Made by a program: the position numbers and the translations under genes. 64,000 nt of DNA from Laburnicola sp. R22_1. Lineage: Eukaryota; Ascomycota; Dothideomycetes; Pleosporales; Didymosphaeriaceae. Below are positions 1 through 10,639 of this stretch, in pieces. The notes beneath the pieces are model-generated. The model made no database searches. It was not told where the DNA came from and saw only the letters and a program-made list of their open reading frames with translations. Location: the NCBI GenBank assembly GCA_014281115.1, contig JACONQ010000021.1, positions 434,001 to 498,000 on the forward strand, written 5' to 3'. Each line of letters opens with the position of its first letter. The first letter of the stretch is position 1.

Positions 1-1291
1 GCTGAGGTGGAGGAACGGGCATGGCTCCATTCGTATGTGGCCGATTGTTCGCTACGAAATCAGCAGGTCTTTGGCTGTTATCATTCGTTGGCGGCCTCGC
101 GCCGTTCATTTGGGGGTAACCGGAATTTGGAAAGTTCACTGGAGGTGCAGCAGCACCCATATGCGCAGCATTTGCGGCCTTCTTCGAAGCTATGACAGCG
201 TCTCGGGTCTTGGCGTCAGGGACTTTGGTCGATATGTCGTAGCGTTTTGCCAGATGATCCTTGACCATCCACGGAGCTCCATTCCATGCTTCCCTCGTAA
301 CTGCGCCACGCAGAAACTGCTTCAAGACGAGTTTGGAGTACACTCTCCGGTCGCGTTGGAGCTCCGAGGCCTTGTAACGGGTGATCTCTTCGCCGCTGTC
401 GTCCATCTGCATGATGTATGTGTAAGACCGGAATGACTCGTCGATTGTCTGGCCACTGAACATGCTGTGGAGCCTGGAGGTGTCGGTCATGTGTTTTATC
501 ACGCCATAACGTTTCCCGCTGTCTGTATCAAGGGATACGCGATCGCCAACCATGTAATGTTCGCGAAAATACTAATCAGCATGTTAGAATAGCCTACCTT
601 TCACGGACAAGGTTCAACATACATCGAAGACGGCATTTACTGTAATATAGGTCAGTAGCTGGTTGAGAATCGTGCTTGTCGCAAACTTACCCAGGTCATC
701 CATACGCGCGGTGTTGCGGAATTGTACAAACTGCAGCACTCGTGCCCGTAACCCCTCTGGGAAGATGCTGTTGATCTCCTCTGAAGCTTCTTTCTGTAGC
801 ATTGTTACGCTCTGGTAACCCTGAGCCAAGCTGTGTCCGAGACGTACCTCGCTTTCCATGGCTTCAAAAAAAGTATAGCCGGTATGGCCTGTGGAGTCGC
901 ATGTGAAGACTCGCTGAACTACTGTTAGAAATTATTGCGCGTTGATGGTCGGGTGGGGTGGGGTGGGGGTTGGGCTGGAGGTCTTGCCTGTTGGTAAAAG
1001 TCGCGCCTGCATTCACGTTAGCGACGTCACTCCACTGCCACTAAGCTGGTTCGCACCTATTCAGATATTTCTCATAGTCTGTGAAGACTTCACCAGTCGC
1101 CTCGATCACCCAAACCTGTTCAGCATACTTAGCTTATGTGAAAAGTGATATCTGAGCGGGGAGGGCGCACCTCGGTATTGTCATCGATGAACGGAGGCAG
1201 AGGTTCGAGCTTGACGGGTTTTCGTTTGTATTGCACCTGTCCTTGTTAGTTATCTGTGTCCAAAAAGCCCACTAAACGCGCTGCGTACCAT
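1..1291 (-). CDS. ITC1: Itc1-like ISWI chromatin-remodelling subunit (WAC/DDT), 5' part only
   Basis: Partner subunit of the ISWI ATPase (ACF/CHRAC-like, Isw2-Itc1 in yeast), which spaces nucleosomes in the nucleus. I spliced seven exons on the minus strand: 1291-1289 (the ATG alone), 1236-1171, 1115-1057, 1006-988, 913-691, 639-623 and 571 to the window edge. Phases agree throughout. The joined product begins MVQYKRKPVKLEPLPP, then a WAC-type stretch (VWVIEATGEVFTDYEKYLNR, then RDFYQQRVFTCDSTGHTGYTFFEAM across two introns). A DDT-type entry (FPEGLRARVLQFVQF) follows, and then the block RDRRVYSKLVLKQFLRGAVTREAWNGAPWMVKDHLA. This order matches what I know of fungal Itc1. The fourth intron has a GC donor. 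The start is fixed because the ATG exon splices directly to the conserved N-terminus. The rest of the gene lies to the left of the window. Confidence 0.85.
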
Positions 1292-2371
1292 CTTGCCCAG
1301 AGTCTCAGCTCATCTGAAGCTTTCGGAAGTCTGGGGTATCCCGTTGCAGGCTTCGACCGTGTCGCAATCCCAGTTGTGCGTGATGACGCGGGTTTTGGCG
1401 CGCTTTTCCGCGATGGAGGACGTCAATGGACACTCCAGAACGGACCTAGGCGCTGTTGAGCAAATACCGCGCGCTGGATGAGATCTCGGAGAGGGTGGTG
1501 GTGTTCCGCGATCGTGATTCCGAGACGCGTCAAGATGCGCGTTATATATCTCTCTGGTCTGGCGCGGCCGTTCGTGGGTGCAGGTGAGTCTTGGTCGGTG
1601 GAGAGGGTGGTGGAGTAAGAGAGGTAAGAGACAGGCTATCAATCGACTGTCAAAAGGTAGCTGTGTCAAAAATGCCCAGGCGGCGGAGGATAGGGCTCGG
1701 AACTAGGCCCTACTGGGACAAGCACCCTAGAAGCTCCTTCTCCCACCTCGCCGCCACGCGCACCTCTACACACGCAATACCTGCGTATTTGGACTCGTTG
1801 TGATGCTCCAAGCTGGACCATTTGCTTTGGAGAGCTTCATTTCTGGTAGTAATTGATGCCATCAAGATTCGTGCGAATGGTCTGCACATGACGCCTCCAC
1901 GCCTTTGAGCCACCCCAGACAGCAGCCTGACCCACTTCCTCAACCGCACCACCCCTACCACGCAATTGCCCGCATCCGTCCACGCAGGGCCGAATAAAGT
2001 ATATAAACATCATATCCACGCCCCGGTGACCATTCTGCACTATCAGAAGCAGTCAGGGGGAATTATCTCACTCTTGGTTGGCCGTCGATGGTCCTCCCTT
2101 CGGCCTACCTTCTCCCCAGGACGCTGCCCGATAACCGAATCTTCTGCGACATTGCTTACCGGACCAATATGTTGCCATGTACTACTGGACAAACTCCCTA
2201 GAAAGAGCCTTGGTCCAAGCCGAGTAACATTGGATGAGAAGCCAAGAGATGACCATTGTGGGCGCACTTGTTGAGAAGACAACCAATTCAGAGCATCAAA
2301 GTCCAAAATCAATTGTATGAGAGACGACTGCGAAGGAGAATGAACTCATAGTCGCAGTCCATGTCAAAAGT
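1292..2371. other. Intergenic spacer between ITC1 start and ALG8 end
   Basis: About 1.1 kb upstream of ITC1 and downstream of ALG8, both on the minus strand. The open frames here are short, overlap one another in antisense and have no recognisable domains. I see no gene. It presumably holds the ITC1 promoter and the ALG8 3' end. Confidence 0.5.
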
Positions 2372-4180
2372 CTACGAGTCCATGTATACAACTGAGAACC
2401 CGACCCAACTCCCCACCACTCCTATGGCGGCGTATGAACTAATGAACATGAGTGGCAAAAACTCATACCTTGGACCGAAGACGATGCCATGAATCAACGA
2501 GCAGTAGGCTATCAGAGGTATCGATAGAGCGATGTAGTAGAACGAAAATCGATCGAACAAGAATACTCGAAGCTGCGATGACCTGTCAGGGGGTTAGCGT
2601 GGTACATCATGAATTGTGGCTTACTTACGCGGGAGCGAGCCGATCAAACGCCAGTAGGAAGACTGAAAGCCATAATATGGTGTAGACAACCTTCACTGGA
2701 AACTCGGCGGGGGTGAATAGCAGCGGAAATAGCGATACATGGCCTGCCACGGCCAGAGGCCTGAATGCGCTGAAGTAGCGACGATCTCTGAGCGCCACCA
2801 AGCTGAACGGGATAATGACAAGAAGGATTGCCTTCTCGTGAACGTGCCATCCGAAAAGAAAAGATGCATAGCCACAAAGGGTGACTGCGCCGATGAATGT
2901 CTCCCACGTCGGTCGAAACAGGAGTCGGAGGAGAAATGGCTGCATAGATGAGAAGTAGGACTTGCACGCACACAAAATCAACTTACAATTTGAAATCCGA
3001 CGGTCAAGAGGAAGCAGGTCAACGGCACGACCTCCGGGAGCACAGCGAAGGACGAGTCTCCAACAAGTCCACGGGTGACACTGTTGATAGCCTCCTTGTC
3101 GATCTCCAGGCCAAGATATGGGGCCACTGCTTGGGTCAGAAACAGATATTCACCGACAGGTTGTGCTTACAGTAGATCAAAAGTCGGTCAGTGAATGAGT
3201 ACAAAGCCCAGATATTCGGTGCCCAATACGCATGGCATAGTCCTCGTGAGAAGGGAAACAGGCGACGGAACACTTGCTCAACTTGGCCCCAGAGCGCAAA
3301 GGGTCCAAATGCCGACGCAAACACAGCAATAATGCCAACAGCGAGTTTAACACAGTTGAAAAACCGAATCCGGAAATACGGGAAAGATGATTGGTCGCCC
3401 AAGCAGTATGCGCGAAGGAGGTAGACGAAGTATGCGGGAGCAAGGTAGAGGTAGATGTGCTTAAAACACAGAAGCACAGCAAAGAGCAAACCGCTCAGCA
3501 ATAGAGTGGAGTTTCCGCGGGCAAGCACCAGCGAAAGAACAAGGATGCCGTACATGAAGCCGTTGTACTGAAAATGGATATGATCGATGATGAGTAGTCC
3601 AGGCGACAGCAACACAGAGAGTGCAGCTGCATGTGCCGTCGCTTTTGTCTTGGAGCCTTGGATATAGCTAGAGGGGTTAGCCTGCCGAAAGCAGTAGAGC
3701 ATGAGGAGCATACAGATGCAAGGCATAGACCAGAACGAGCTCGGTAAGAATGACTGTTGCACGTTGGAAGTAGACTGTCTGCCAGCTATCGTAGTCCAGG
3801 GCCTTGACGTTGAGAAGACCAGGCTCGAAGTACACGGCAGCCTGGGACATGAGCCATTCGAAGTAGGCGAAAAAAGGGGGGTAGTCGAGGGTCCATTCTG
3901 AGGTTTTCTGAAAACGAGTCAGGGCGGATTGGATGCGGTGCAGCTGCTTCGCAGGCTCATTCACCTCGTAGTACCATTCTTTCACTGGAAGGGAATAGGT
4001 CAGTGCCAGCCAATTGCGGTGCACTTCGAAGTCGGTCGACTTGCTGCCAGAAACGGTGAGAATGCGGTATGGGCTTGCAGCGAATATTTCAGTTTGCACA
4101 TACTAGGCAGGGAACAACAGCACCTTCAGCGCCGTGGCCACGATGGCGCACTGGGCGAGGGAGGGATACAGGTCGGACAT
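2372..4180 (-). CDS. ALG8: Dolichyl-P-Glc:Glc1Man9GlcNAc2-PP-dolichol alpha-1,3-glucosyltransferase
   Basis: Adds the second glucose to the lipid-linked N-glycan precursor in the ER membrane (ALG6/ALG8 family, GT57). Seven exons: 4180-4104, 4043-3965, 3907-3714, 3667-3171, 3126-2987, 2939-2629, 2582-2372. Phases agree and give 502 aa, the normal family length. Visible family signatures are [12 protein letters not shown] after the first hydrophobic segment, [46 protein letters not shown], the long conserved stretch [20 protein letters not shown], and a hydrophobic C-terminus with SLIHGIVFG. The [17 protein letters not shown] combination favours ALG8 over ALG6. The protein is very hydrophobic throughout, as expected for a polytopic ER enzyme. 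Intron 2 is 57 bp with no stop codon, so an unspliced reading would insert 19 residues between WYYE and [11 protein letters not shown]. The family alignment shows it is an intron. Confidence 0.93.
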
Positions 4181-5843
4181 GGGAACGATCCGAGGCTGGC
4201 TGCGTGATGGATTGGACGGCGGGGATGTCTGTAGATGGCCGATGCCAAGCCGTGGAAGTGGCCAGGTGCAGGTGAGGTTAGGATCACGTGGCCGGACTAG
4301 CGAGACGGCCGCGGGCAGTGATTGGCTCGAGCCGCGCACAACCTACCAACATAAGTATTTCCGGATTCGAGGAGCGACCCGCATGTTCCCCAGTTGACTC
4401 TCTGGCTGTCCGTTTGGTGGACAAATTCAGCTGTCCGCAATTGGAAACAGAACAGCAGGATTTCTCGAAAACGAGCCGAACGATCATCACACAAAAGTGC
4501 TACTCCTGGACGCCACCCGCTGATCGCCCAGCTCCTACCTTCTCAGGCTTCCATGACGGCACGTACACCTGGGCACACGCTGTTCCACGTGAAGGAACGC
4601 TTGAAACGGCGCTCCCTGCCAGCGGGTAGACTGCGGACTCCCCTGGCAGATTTCTTGGGTCTGGGTCTCGTGGCACACACGGCACACCTGGGTCCTGGGC
4701 ATTGGCATTTCATTGCAAACGCCTGCAGGCCGGCACTATCTGGGGCGCGGAACAAACGCCATGCTCTTCGCAGTGCGGCATCTCTGTGGCCGCGTCGGGT
4801 GCCTGAGGTGCGATGCGCACGGCTCTAGTCAGGAACAGCAATGCGTGCTGCAGCCCTGAGCGCTGCACGTAGCCGGCCGGCGCATGTCTGGGGGGGGGGG
4901 GGCCGCAGTCGCACGCGCGCCGTTGTGCTGTGCCTGCGAAGCGCTGCATGCACGCAACACGCCGCCACGGTGCACAGGCGCCTACATCGTATAGTAACAA
5001 GTCACCGTCGGCCCTGGCGCCGCGAGCGTCGTGGGTGGTTTGGACGGATGGCCGGGTTGGGACCGTCGGGGCACGCGCGTTTAAAACAAGCAGGCGCGCT
5101 AGTCCCCATACGGCCGGGCTCATTTGCGCCTGCCTCCTGTCTCTGGCCTGCTGCTCACTCGCTTTTCTCTAGGGCTCGTCCACTTCTGCTCCCAGCCTGC
5201 AGTCCTTCTTCGATCCCATCCGCTCATTACCTATCCTTCGCTTGCATCGAGGTCGCGGACAAAGATCACCTCCCTGCACCCTTCATTCTTATTGTGTGGT
5301 CGTTCTTTCAGCCCGTTCGCATCTTCAAAACAGACCCCGAGCCCCGTCACCTCCGCACTGTCAGCTCCCGCCTCCGTAATTTGGCCCTCCTGCGACGACC
5401 GGGCACTTGTACAGCTCTATTCACCGCCTGTGTATGCTGTAGTTGTATTGCTCCGACTCAACTTGCATTCTTCCGCGGCATTGCGTGCTCGGAATATCGC
5501 TGGCCACCGACAACCGACCGACCAGCTGGACTCCTTGTCCATCCGCCGTTTGGTGCGTTCTACCTTGTGTTAAGAACCGGGTTTCCATTGCGTTGCGCTG
5601 TGAGTCTGAACCTGTCCGTGCTGTGCAAGGAATCGTGCTCAGTCTTGTCAGCTTGATCTCTACGAGATTTAGTACCCTTTCACTTCGCACTCCACCAACC
5701 GACGGCCGCGGTTGAACGTATATCTTCTCCCTTGTATACTTTACCGTCCGGGACACGTACAGCTCCGGGCGCAGCAATACACCGTCGACACGGCTGTCCT
5801 ATACCACAACACGCGGGACAACATCCCGCCCCACCTCGTCGGC
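4181..5843. promoter_or_regulatory. Divergent spacer / long 5' leader between ALG8 and NRD1
   Basis: A 1.66 kb region between two divergently transcribed genes, so it holds both promoters and probably a long NRD1 5' untranslated leader. The 3' half (about 5150-5700) is rich in pyrimidines on the plus strand, as in many fungal promoters and leaders. A run of G lies near 4890-4903. The largest open frame (4841-5656, plus) has arginine/cysteine-rich composition with no domain and I do not accept it as a gene. The frame of the downstream RRM protein stays open back to 5712 but has no ATG before 5844. Confidence 0.5.
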
Positions 5844-8330
5844 ATGCAGCACCACGAGGGTGGCCCCCCAAGCGGCCCTCGTCTTCAGCAGAGCTTCCAG
5901 AAGCAGATGAACGGAGCAAATACTGGGTTTTCGCACGGTGCGTTCCACACGAACCAACCCGGCGGCTACGCGGACAGGCACCCGGAGAGGTCGAACATTC
6001 CGAGCATCAACACGGGCAGGCTTGCGCCTGGCAACCACAACGCCGAGTTGCAGACGCCTGGCACTGGGTTTGATATGAACTTCACTCCTCTGCTGCCTTC
6101 ACAGTTACTGCTTGGGAGTCCTTTCCAGGCAGGCTCGCCCAATGCGTTCACCTCGCCCCAGTATCAAAGTTTTGCGAACTTTGCGGGGCAGAACCAGGTG
6201 CAACAGCAACAGAACCAGCAAAATCAGATTGGCAGCCCTGTGCAGATGCAGCAGCCCCTTTCCCCTGGAATGTACCAAGGCCTTGTCTCACCCACGAGCA
6301 TGAATGGACCTGGTTTCTTCGGTGGGCCTCAATCGCCAACTGGAGGGTTCCCTGGCTATGGATCTCAAGGTCTCGGTGGCCTCGGCTCGTCTTTGCCAAT
6401 TGCCCCTGGCCTAGTCTCTGGAACGAGCAGGACCGTTTATTTGGGCAACATTCCCCCGGAGACGTCAGCGGAAGAGATTCTAGGGCATGTGAGGAGTGGA
6501 CAGATTGAGTCGGTGAGGCTCCTGCCAGACAAGAACTGTGCCTTCATCTCCTTTCTCGACAGCAGCTCGGCTACTCATTTTCACTCTGACGCAATCTTGA
6601 AAAAGTTGTCAATTCGTGGCCAAGACATCAAAATTGGATGGGGCAAGCCATCGCAGGTACCGACTTCGGTCGCGCTTGCGGTACAGCAGTCGGGCGCTTC
6701 CCGTAACGTCTACCTGGGCAACTTGTCCGAGGATGTGACTGAGGATGAGTTGCGAGAGGATTTGAGCAAATTTGGTCCGATTGACACCGTCAAGATCGTG
6801 CGTGAGAAGGCCATTGGTTTCGTCCACTTCCTCTCAATCGGCAACGCCATCAAGGCCGTTGCCCAACTGCCCCAAGAGCCCAAGTGGCAGGCACCCAGGC
6901 GTGTTTACTACGGCAAGGACCGATGTGCGTACGTTTCCAAGACGCAGCAACAGAACGCGGCACAGTATCTCGGTATTGCTCCCGGCTACGCCCATGTTTT
7001 GAACGGTGCGGATCGTGACATGATCTCGAACGCTCTTGCCCAACAGTCGGTTGCCGCTGCGGCGGTTGCGACTTCCGCTGGAGGTGTAAACAACCTCGGC
7101 AATCGCACTGTCTACCTTGGAAACATCCACCCCGAGACGACCATCGAAGAGATTTGCAACGTCGTTCGCGGCGGTCTGCTTCACCACATCCGTTACATTC
7201 CCGACAAACACATTTGCTTCGTCACATTCATCGACCCGACCTCTGCTGCATCATTCTACGCTCTGAGCAACCTGCAAGGTTTGATGATCCACAACCGCCG
7301 TCTCAAGATTGGATGGGGCAAGCACTCTGGTGCCCTCCCTCCTGCAATTGCTCTGGCTGTCAGCGGCGGCGCCTCTCGTAATGTCTACATCGGCAACCTC
7401 GACGAGTCATGGACGGAAGAGCGCCTAAGGCAAGACTTCTCCGAGTATGGCGAGATTGAGTTGGTGAACACGTTGCGTGAGAAGAGCTGTGCGTTTGTCA
7501 ACTTCACGAACATCGCCAACGCCATCAAGGCTATCGAGGCTATACGAGGACGCGAGGAGTACAAGCGTTTCAAAGTCAACTTTGGCAAGGATCGTTGTGG
7601 TAACCCTCCTCGCCAGATGAACAACAACCAGGGCGGCCAGCCTCAACACCCTGGCAGCGACGGCGTCCAGTCTCCTTCTCCTACGAGCGGCCTCCATCCC
7701 AACCGTAGCAACACTGGACCCTCCGTGTCTCCTACCGGATCTGCCGCTCCAGTCTCGGGTGGTAGCTCCAATGGACAGTTTCCCAGTAACGTCCAAGCGT
7801 CTAGTCCGTCTACGATCTTGAATACGGGTGTGAACAACCCCTTGATGATGTATCTTCAGGCTCAACAAAGCCAGCAGCAACAACAAGCCGAAGCTAACTA
7901 CCAGCAACAGCAGCAGAATCAGCAACAGCAGCAGCAGGGATACCCCTCTCCCCAGTCCGCTTTCTACAGTGCTGACCTGAACCCCTCGCCTCAGCCACAC
8001 AGCGCCCACGCCACCCACAATAGCACTTCGAGCTTCAGCATCATCAACGGAACCTCGGGTCAGTCTGGTGCCACCACTGTCGGCGGTCTTTTGGCCCCTT
8101 CGAACCTGAATGCTCGCGCCCAGCACTCGCGTGCTGTTAGCCTGCCGGTCTTTACCCAGGGTCCCTTCACCCAGCCTGCACAAATGTCGCAGGCATCCCA
8201 ACAAAACTCATTCGGCAGCCTGAGCTCTGGCATCGGTGGTTTCGGCAGCGGGACGGGTGGTTACGGCCTCGCCATCCAGGGTGACGGCGGTCTTCCCGGG
8301 TGGGCCGAAGAGGAAGTTGGAGCGCAGTAA
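5844..8330 (+). CDS. NRD1: Four-RRM RNA-binding protein, Nrd1/Msa2 type
   Basis: Cytoplasmic/nuclear mRNA-binding regulator related to fission yeast Nrd1, which represses the onset of sexual differentiation. Single exon, 828 aa from the first ATG ([11 protein letters not shown]). Order: a low-complexity N-terminus rich in Gln, Pro and Gly, then RRM1 ([18 protein letters not shown]), RRM2 ([20 protein letters not shown]), a linker, RRM3 ([17 protein letters not shown]), RRM4 ([20 protein letters not shown]), and a long C-terminal tail with poly-Gln runs (around 7865-7940) and Ser/Asn-rich sequence. RNP1-like strands are visible (NCAFISF, AIGFVHF, HICFVTF, SCAFVNF). RRM1-2 and RRM3-4 look like a duplicated pair. 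The frame extends upstream to 5712 without ATG, so 5844 is the likely start. The family assignment rests on the four-RRM layout and remembered motif style. Confidence 0.85.
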   Translation: MQHHEGGPPSGPRLQQSFQKQMNGANTGFSHGAFHTNQPGGYADRHPERSNIPSINTGRLAPGNHNAELQTPGTGFDMNFTPLLPSQLLLGSPFQAGSPNAFTSPQYQSFANFAGQNQVQQQQNQQNQIGSPVQMQQPLSPGMYQGLVSPTSMNGPGFFGGPQSPTGGFPGYGSQGLGGLGSSLPIAPGLVSGTSRTVYLGNIPPETSAEEILGHVRSGQIESVRLLPDKNCAFISFLDSSSATHFHSDAILKKLSIRGQDIKIGWGKPSQVPTSVALAVQQSGASRNVYLGNLSEDVTEDELREDLSKFGPIDTVKIVREKAIGFVHFLSIGNAIKAVAQLPQEPKWQAPRRVYYGKDRCAYVSKTQQQNAAQYLGIAPGYAHVLNGADRDMISNALAQQSVAAAAVATSAGGVNNLGNRTVYLGNIHPETTIEEICNVVRGGLLHHIRYIPDKHICFVTFIDPTSAASFYALSNLQGLMIHNRRLKIGWGKHSGALPPAIALAVSGGASRNVYIGNLDESWTEERLRQDFSEYGEIELVNTLREKSCAFVNFTNIANAIKAIEAIRGREEYKRFKVNFGKDRCGNPPRQMNNNQGGQPQHPGSDGVQSPSPTSGLHPNRSNTGPSVSPTGSAAPVSGGSSNGQFPSNVQASSPSTILNTGVNNPLMMYLQAQQSQQQQQAEANYQQQQQNQQQQQQGYPSPQSAFYSADLNPSPQPHSAHATHNSTSSFSIINGTSGQSGATTVGGLLAPSNLNARAQHSRAVSLPVFTQGPFTQPAQMSQASQQNSFGSLSSGIGGFGSGTGGYGLAIQGDGGLPGWAEEEVGAQ

Positions 8331-9345
8331 AAAAACGCTAGGTAAAAAAGTGCTGGATGGGAGCCTTCTTTGATACTTTTGACTTCACTGTGCGATACTT
8401 TGTTCCCCCCTTCCCTTTTACTAGTGCCATGTGTTGGACTTGGTTTACCCCCCTCTTTTCTAGCTTTTCATTTGCCCTTCTTTTTTTGCATGTCCTGGTT
8501 CATCACAATTTGGGAATAATGGTGTTAACTTTTTTTTTGCTTGAGTAAATCTTGTAATTCAAATTGTGCACCTGTTTTTTTGATTGGGTCGTTTGTTTGT
8601 TTGGCTTGGTCTGTTTACAATCATTTTAGTGGCCTTGAAAACTTAATACTCCCCTTCGTTCTTTTTGCATTCTTTTCGATTACTTGCGCGTTTGCTTCAT
8701 TTGTTATCCCATGTCTACTTCCTTTTTTGTTGTGTTGTGGTTGTGGTTGTTGAGGTCAGGGGCTGGGTTGGGCCTTGGCGATGGCGACGCTGTGGAGAGG
8801 GCTTATCCCCTGCGTGTAGTTTGATACCTGTATGAAGTGGATATGGATGGATGGATGGATGAATGGGTCTAGGCGACTGAGAAGGGTAGATGGGATATCA
8901 CATCACGGGCAGGGGCGAAAGGATGCAATTGATGAGTTGCATTGTATTGCATTGCATGGCATGGCCTGGTGAGGGAAATAATATGATGTCTTGTCTTGTT
9001 CATGTTGCGTGTTTTTGTGCCATGTGCGATGGGTGGATGGATGGATGGCTGTGCAGTTTAAGACTGGCTACATGTATGGAAGGCCCCCCTTGTGCTGCTG
9101 CGCTTTCCAGTCTGTAGCTTCGTCGTCAGTATCACATCAACATCCTTTCTACGACGTCATGGCGCGGCCCCTTCACGCGAGCCCCTCGTTTACGGTCCAA
9201 GAGTGTGCGCATTACATCGTTGGCCTTGGTACGTCACTGCATGATTAGTATCCCCCACCGTCTCGTCTACCCGCGCAACACCCATCCTAGGGCAATCCTA
9301 TACCGAGATCGATGACCCGGCGATACATCACATCGCATGCAAAAC
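8331..9345. other. Intergenic spacer, 3' ends of NRD1 and MED20
   Basis: About 1 kb between two convergent genes. The NRD1 side (8340-8720) is T-rich and probably 3' untranslated. Short GGAT/ATGG tetranucleotide runs occur at about 8846-8862 and 9030-9045. No supported gene. Confidence 0.5.
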
Positions 9346-10186
9346 TCACACTCGCGGACTCAAAGCCTCACACCACAGCCTCACCACCGCCTCACGCGCC
9401 CTCTCCCTATCCGCGCCAAAGTCCTCTTGAACCTGCATAAACTCGCGGACTTCCGACCGGTCCGCAAAAGTGACATCCTTTTTCATCGATTCCCACACCT
9501 CCCGTATCGATGCTTGGGCATATGCAAAATCAATCGCTCCGCCTAAAGCGGGTACGTCTGCATCTGTGTCTGCGTCTGGCTCCGCGCCCCGTGCGTCGTC
9601 CGACCCGCTGATAGGCGTGGCTATGCACACCACGACGGCGGGCGAGGTGTTGCTGCTGGACTGTCCCGGCCGACGGGAGCGCAGCTCGCCCACGTGGATG
9701 GAAAAGTCGCCCGCATGGTAGACGCTGCCGGTCGCGACGTCTAAGACGCGCTGCGGCGTCCACAGCAGCGCCATCTGGTTGATCAGCAGGTTGTAGTACG
9801 CTTCTGTGTTGCTCAGCGGGATCGACGAGATGAGGTTTTGCGACGGGCGTTGGACGAGGTTGTAGGTGCGGTCTGGGGCTATGGTGGAGACGTGGAGGAG
9901 GTGCTGGTGGGATGGGGGTTGTGTGGCGTTGTCATTGTTCGGGTTCGTGTTCGTGTTTGAAGGCGTGGGCGGCGCGACGTCGCGGAGGAGGCGGTGGTTG
10001 AGGAGCCAGGTTGTTGCTTTGGCGGCGCGGGGGTGGTGCGTTTCGATGGAGGTGATGAGGGACTTTACGAGGTCGAGGGAGACGGGGAGCTGGGCTCCGG
10101 GGTTGGTGATGTAGTATATGCTGTCAAGGGGTTAGCGGACGTAGGGCGTAATTGAGTAGGGAGGTAAAATACCCGTGGTACTTCAT
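9346..10186 (-). CDS. MED20: Mediator complex subunit 20
   Basis: Head-module subunit of Mediator (Srb2 in yeast), which links activators to RNA polymerase II in the nucleus. Two exons, 10186-10173 and 10120-9346, give 262 aa, in the range of filamentous-fungal Med20. The frame follows the remembered fungal layout: an N-terminal MKYHGIYYITNPG in place of MP.TGVYFIP, the segment TTWLLNHRLLRDV, then a beta-rich core (QNLISSIPLSNTEAYYNLL, LWTPQRVLDVATGSVYHAGDFSIHVGELRSRR read in two parts). A C-terminal helix follows (FAYAQASIREVWESM). An acidic low-complexity loop (DADTDADVP) lies before the last helix. I chose the ATG at 10186 because it aligns with the family start. The frame is open back to an ATG at 10375, which would add 63 residues unlike the family. 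Identification is by layout, not by a catalytic signature. Confidence 0.65.
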
Positions 10187-10639
10187 GTCGCGTAGAGGGG
10201 TGCCTGCGACAAGTTGTAGAGAGGCTGTTGTGTGGCTGTTGACGCGTGAATATTTGGAAAGAGCGATCGACGGCAGGGGTAGCTCTTTTTCCCCGCGCCG
10301 CGTCTTATCGATAATGCACGTCTCGGGGATGCTAGCGATCCAGCCCAACTTTGCTCCGACGTCGAAAATGAACATTTTCCTCTGTTCTTAACTCTGCCTG
10401 CCCCGGCTTCTTCGTTCGTCTGTCACTCGTTTTCTACTTAGATCATAGTCTTTCGGGATTTTTAGGCTTCAATCACTAGGCGCTCTTGTTTCTTTGCTCT
10501 ACATCACTGTCTTCATCCTTCCGTTGCCTTGTCCTGGTTGCTTTGTGCCCTTTTCGTTTCGCTCTATAGCGACGCGCACAGAGCTGTACGCTATCATACC
10601 TCAATGATATCCTATATTTGAGGCTTCTACTCCCGCATT
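10187..10639. promoter_or_regulatory. Divergent promoter region MED20 / GH47 mannosidase
   Basis: A 453-bp spacer between divergent genes. The stretch from about 10390 to 10620 is pyrimidine-rich on the plus strand, which fits a fungal promoter and 5' leader for the mannosidase gene. The left half overlaps the in-frame upstream extension of MED20. No distinct operator seen. Confidence 0.45.

Noticed and set aside
4841..5656. 271-codon plus-strand frame upstream of the RRM gene
   Set aside because: Arg/Cys/Ala/Pro composition typical of GC-rich non-coding DNA, no domain, and it lies in the likely promoter and leader.
5712..5843. N-terminal extension of the RRM protein
   Set aside because: The frame starts with TTG, not ATG, and the sequence has no resemblance to the family. 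The first ATG is 5844.
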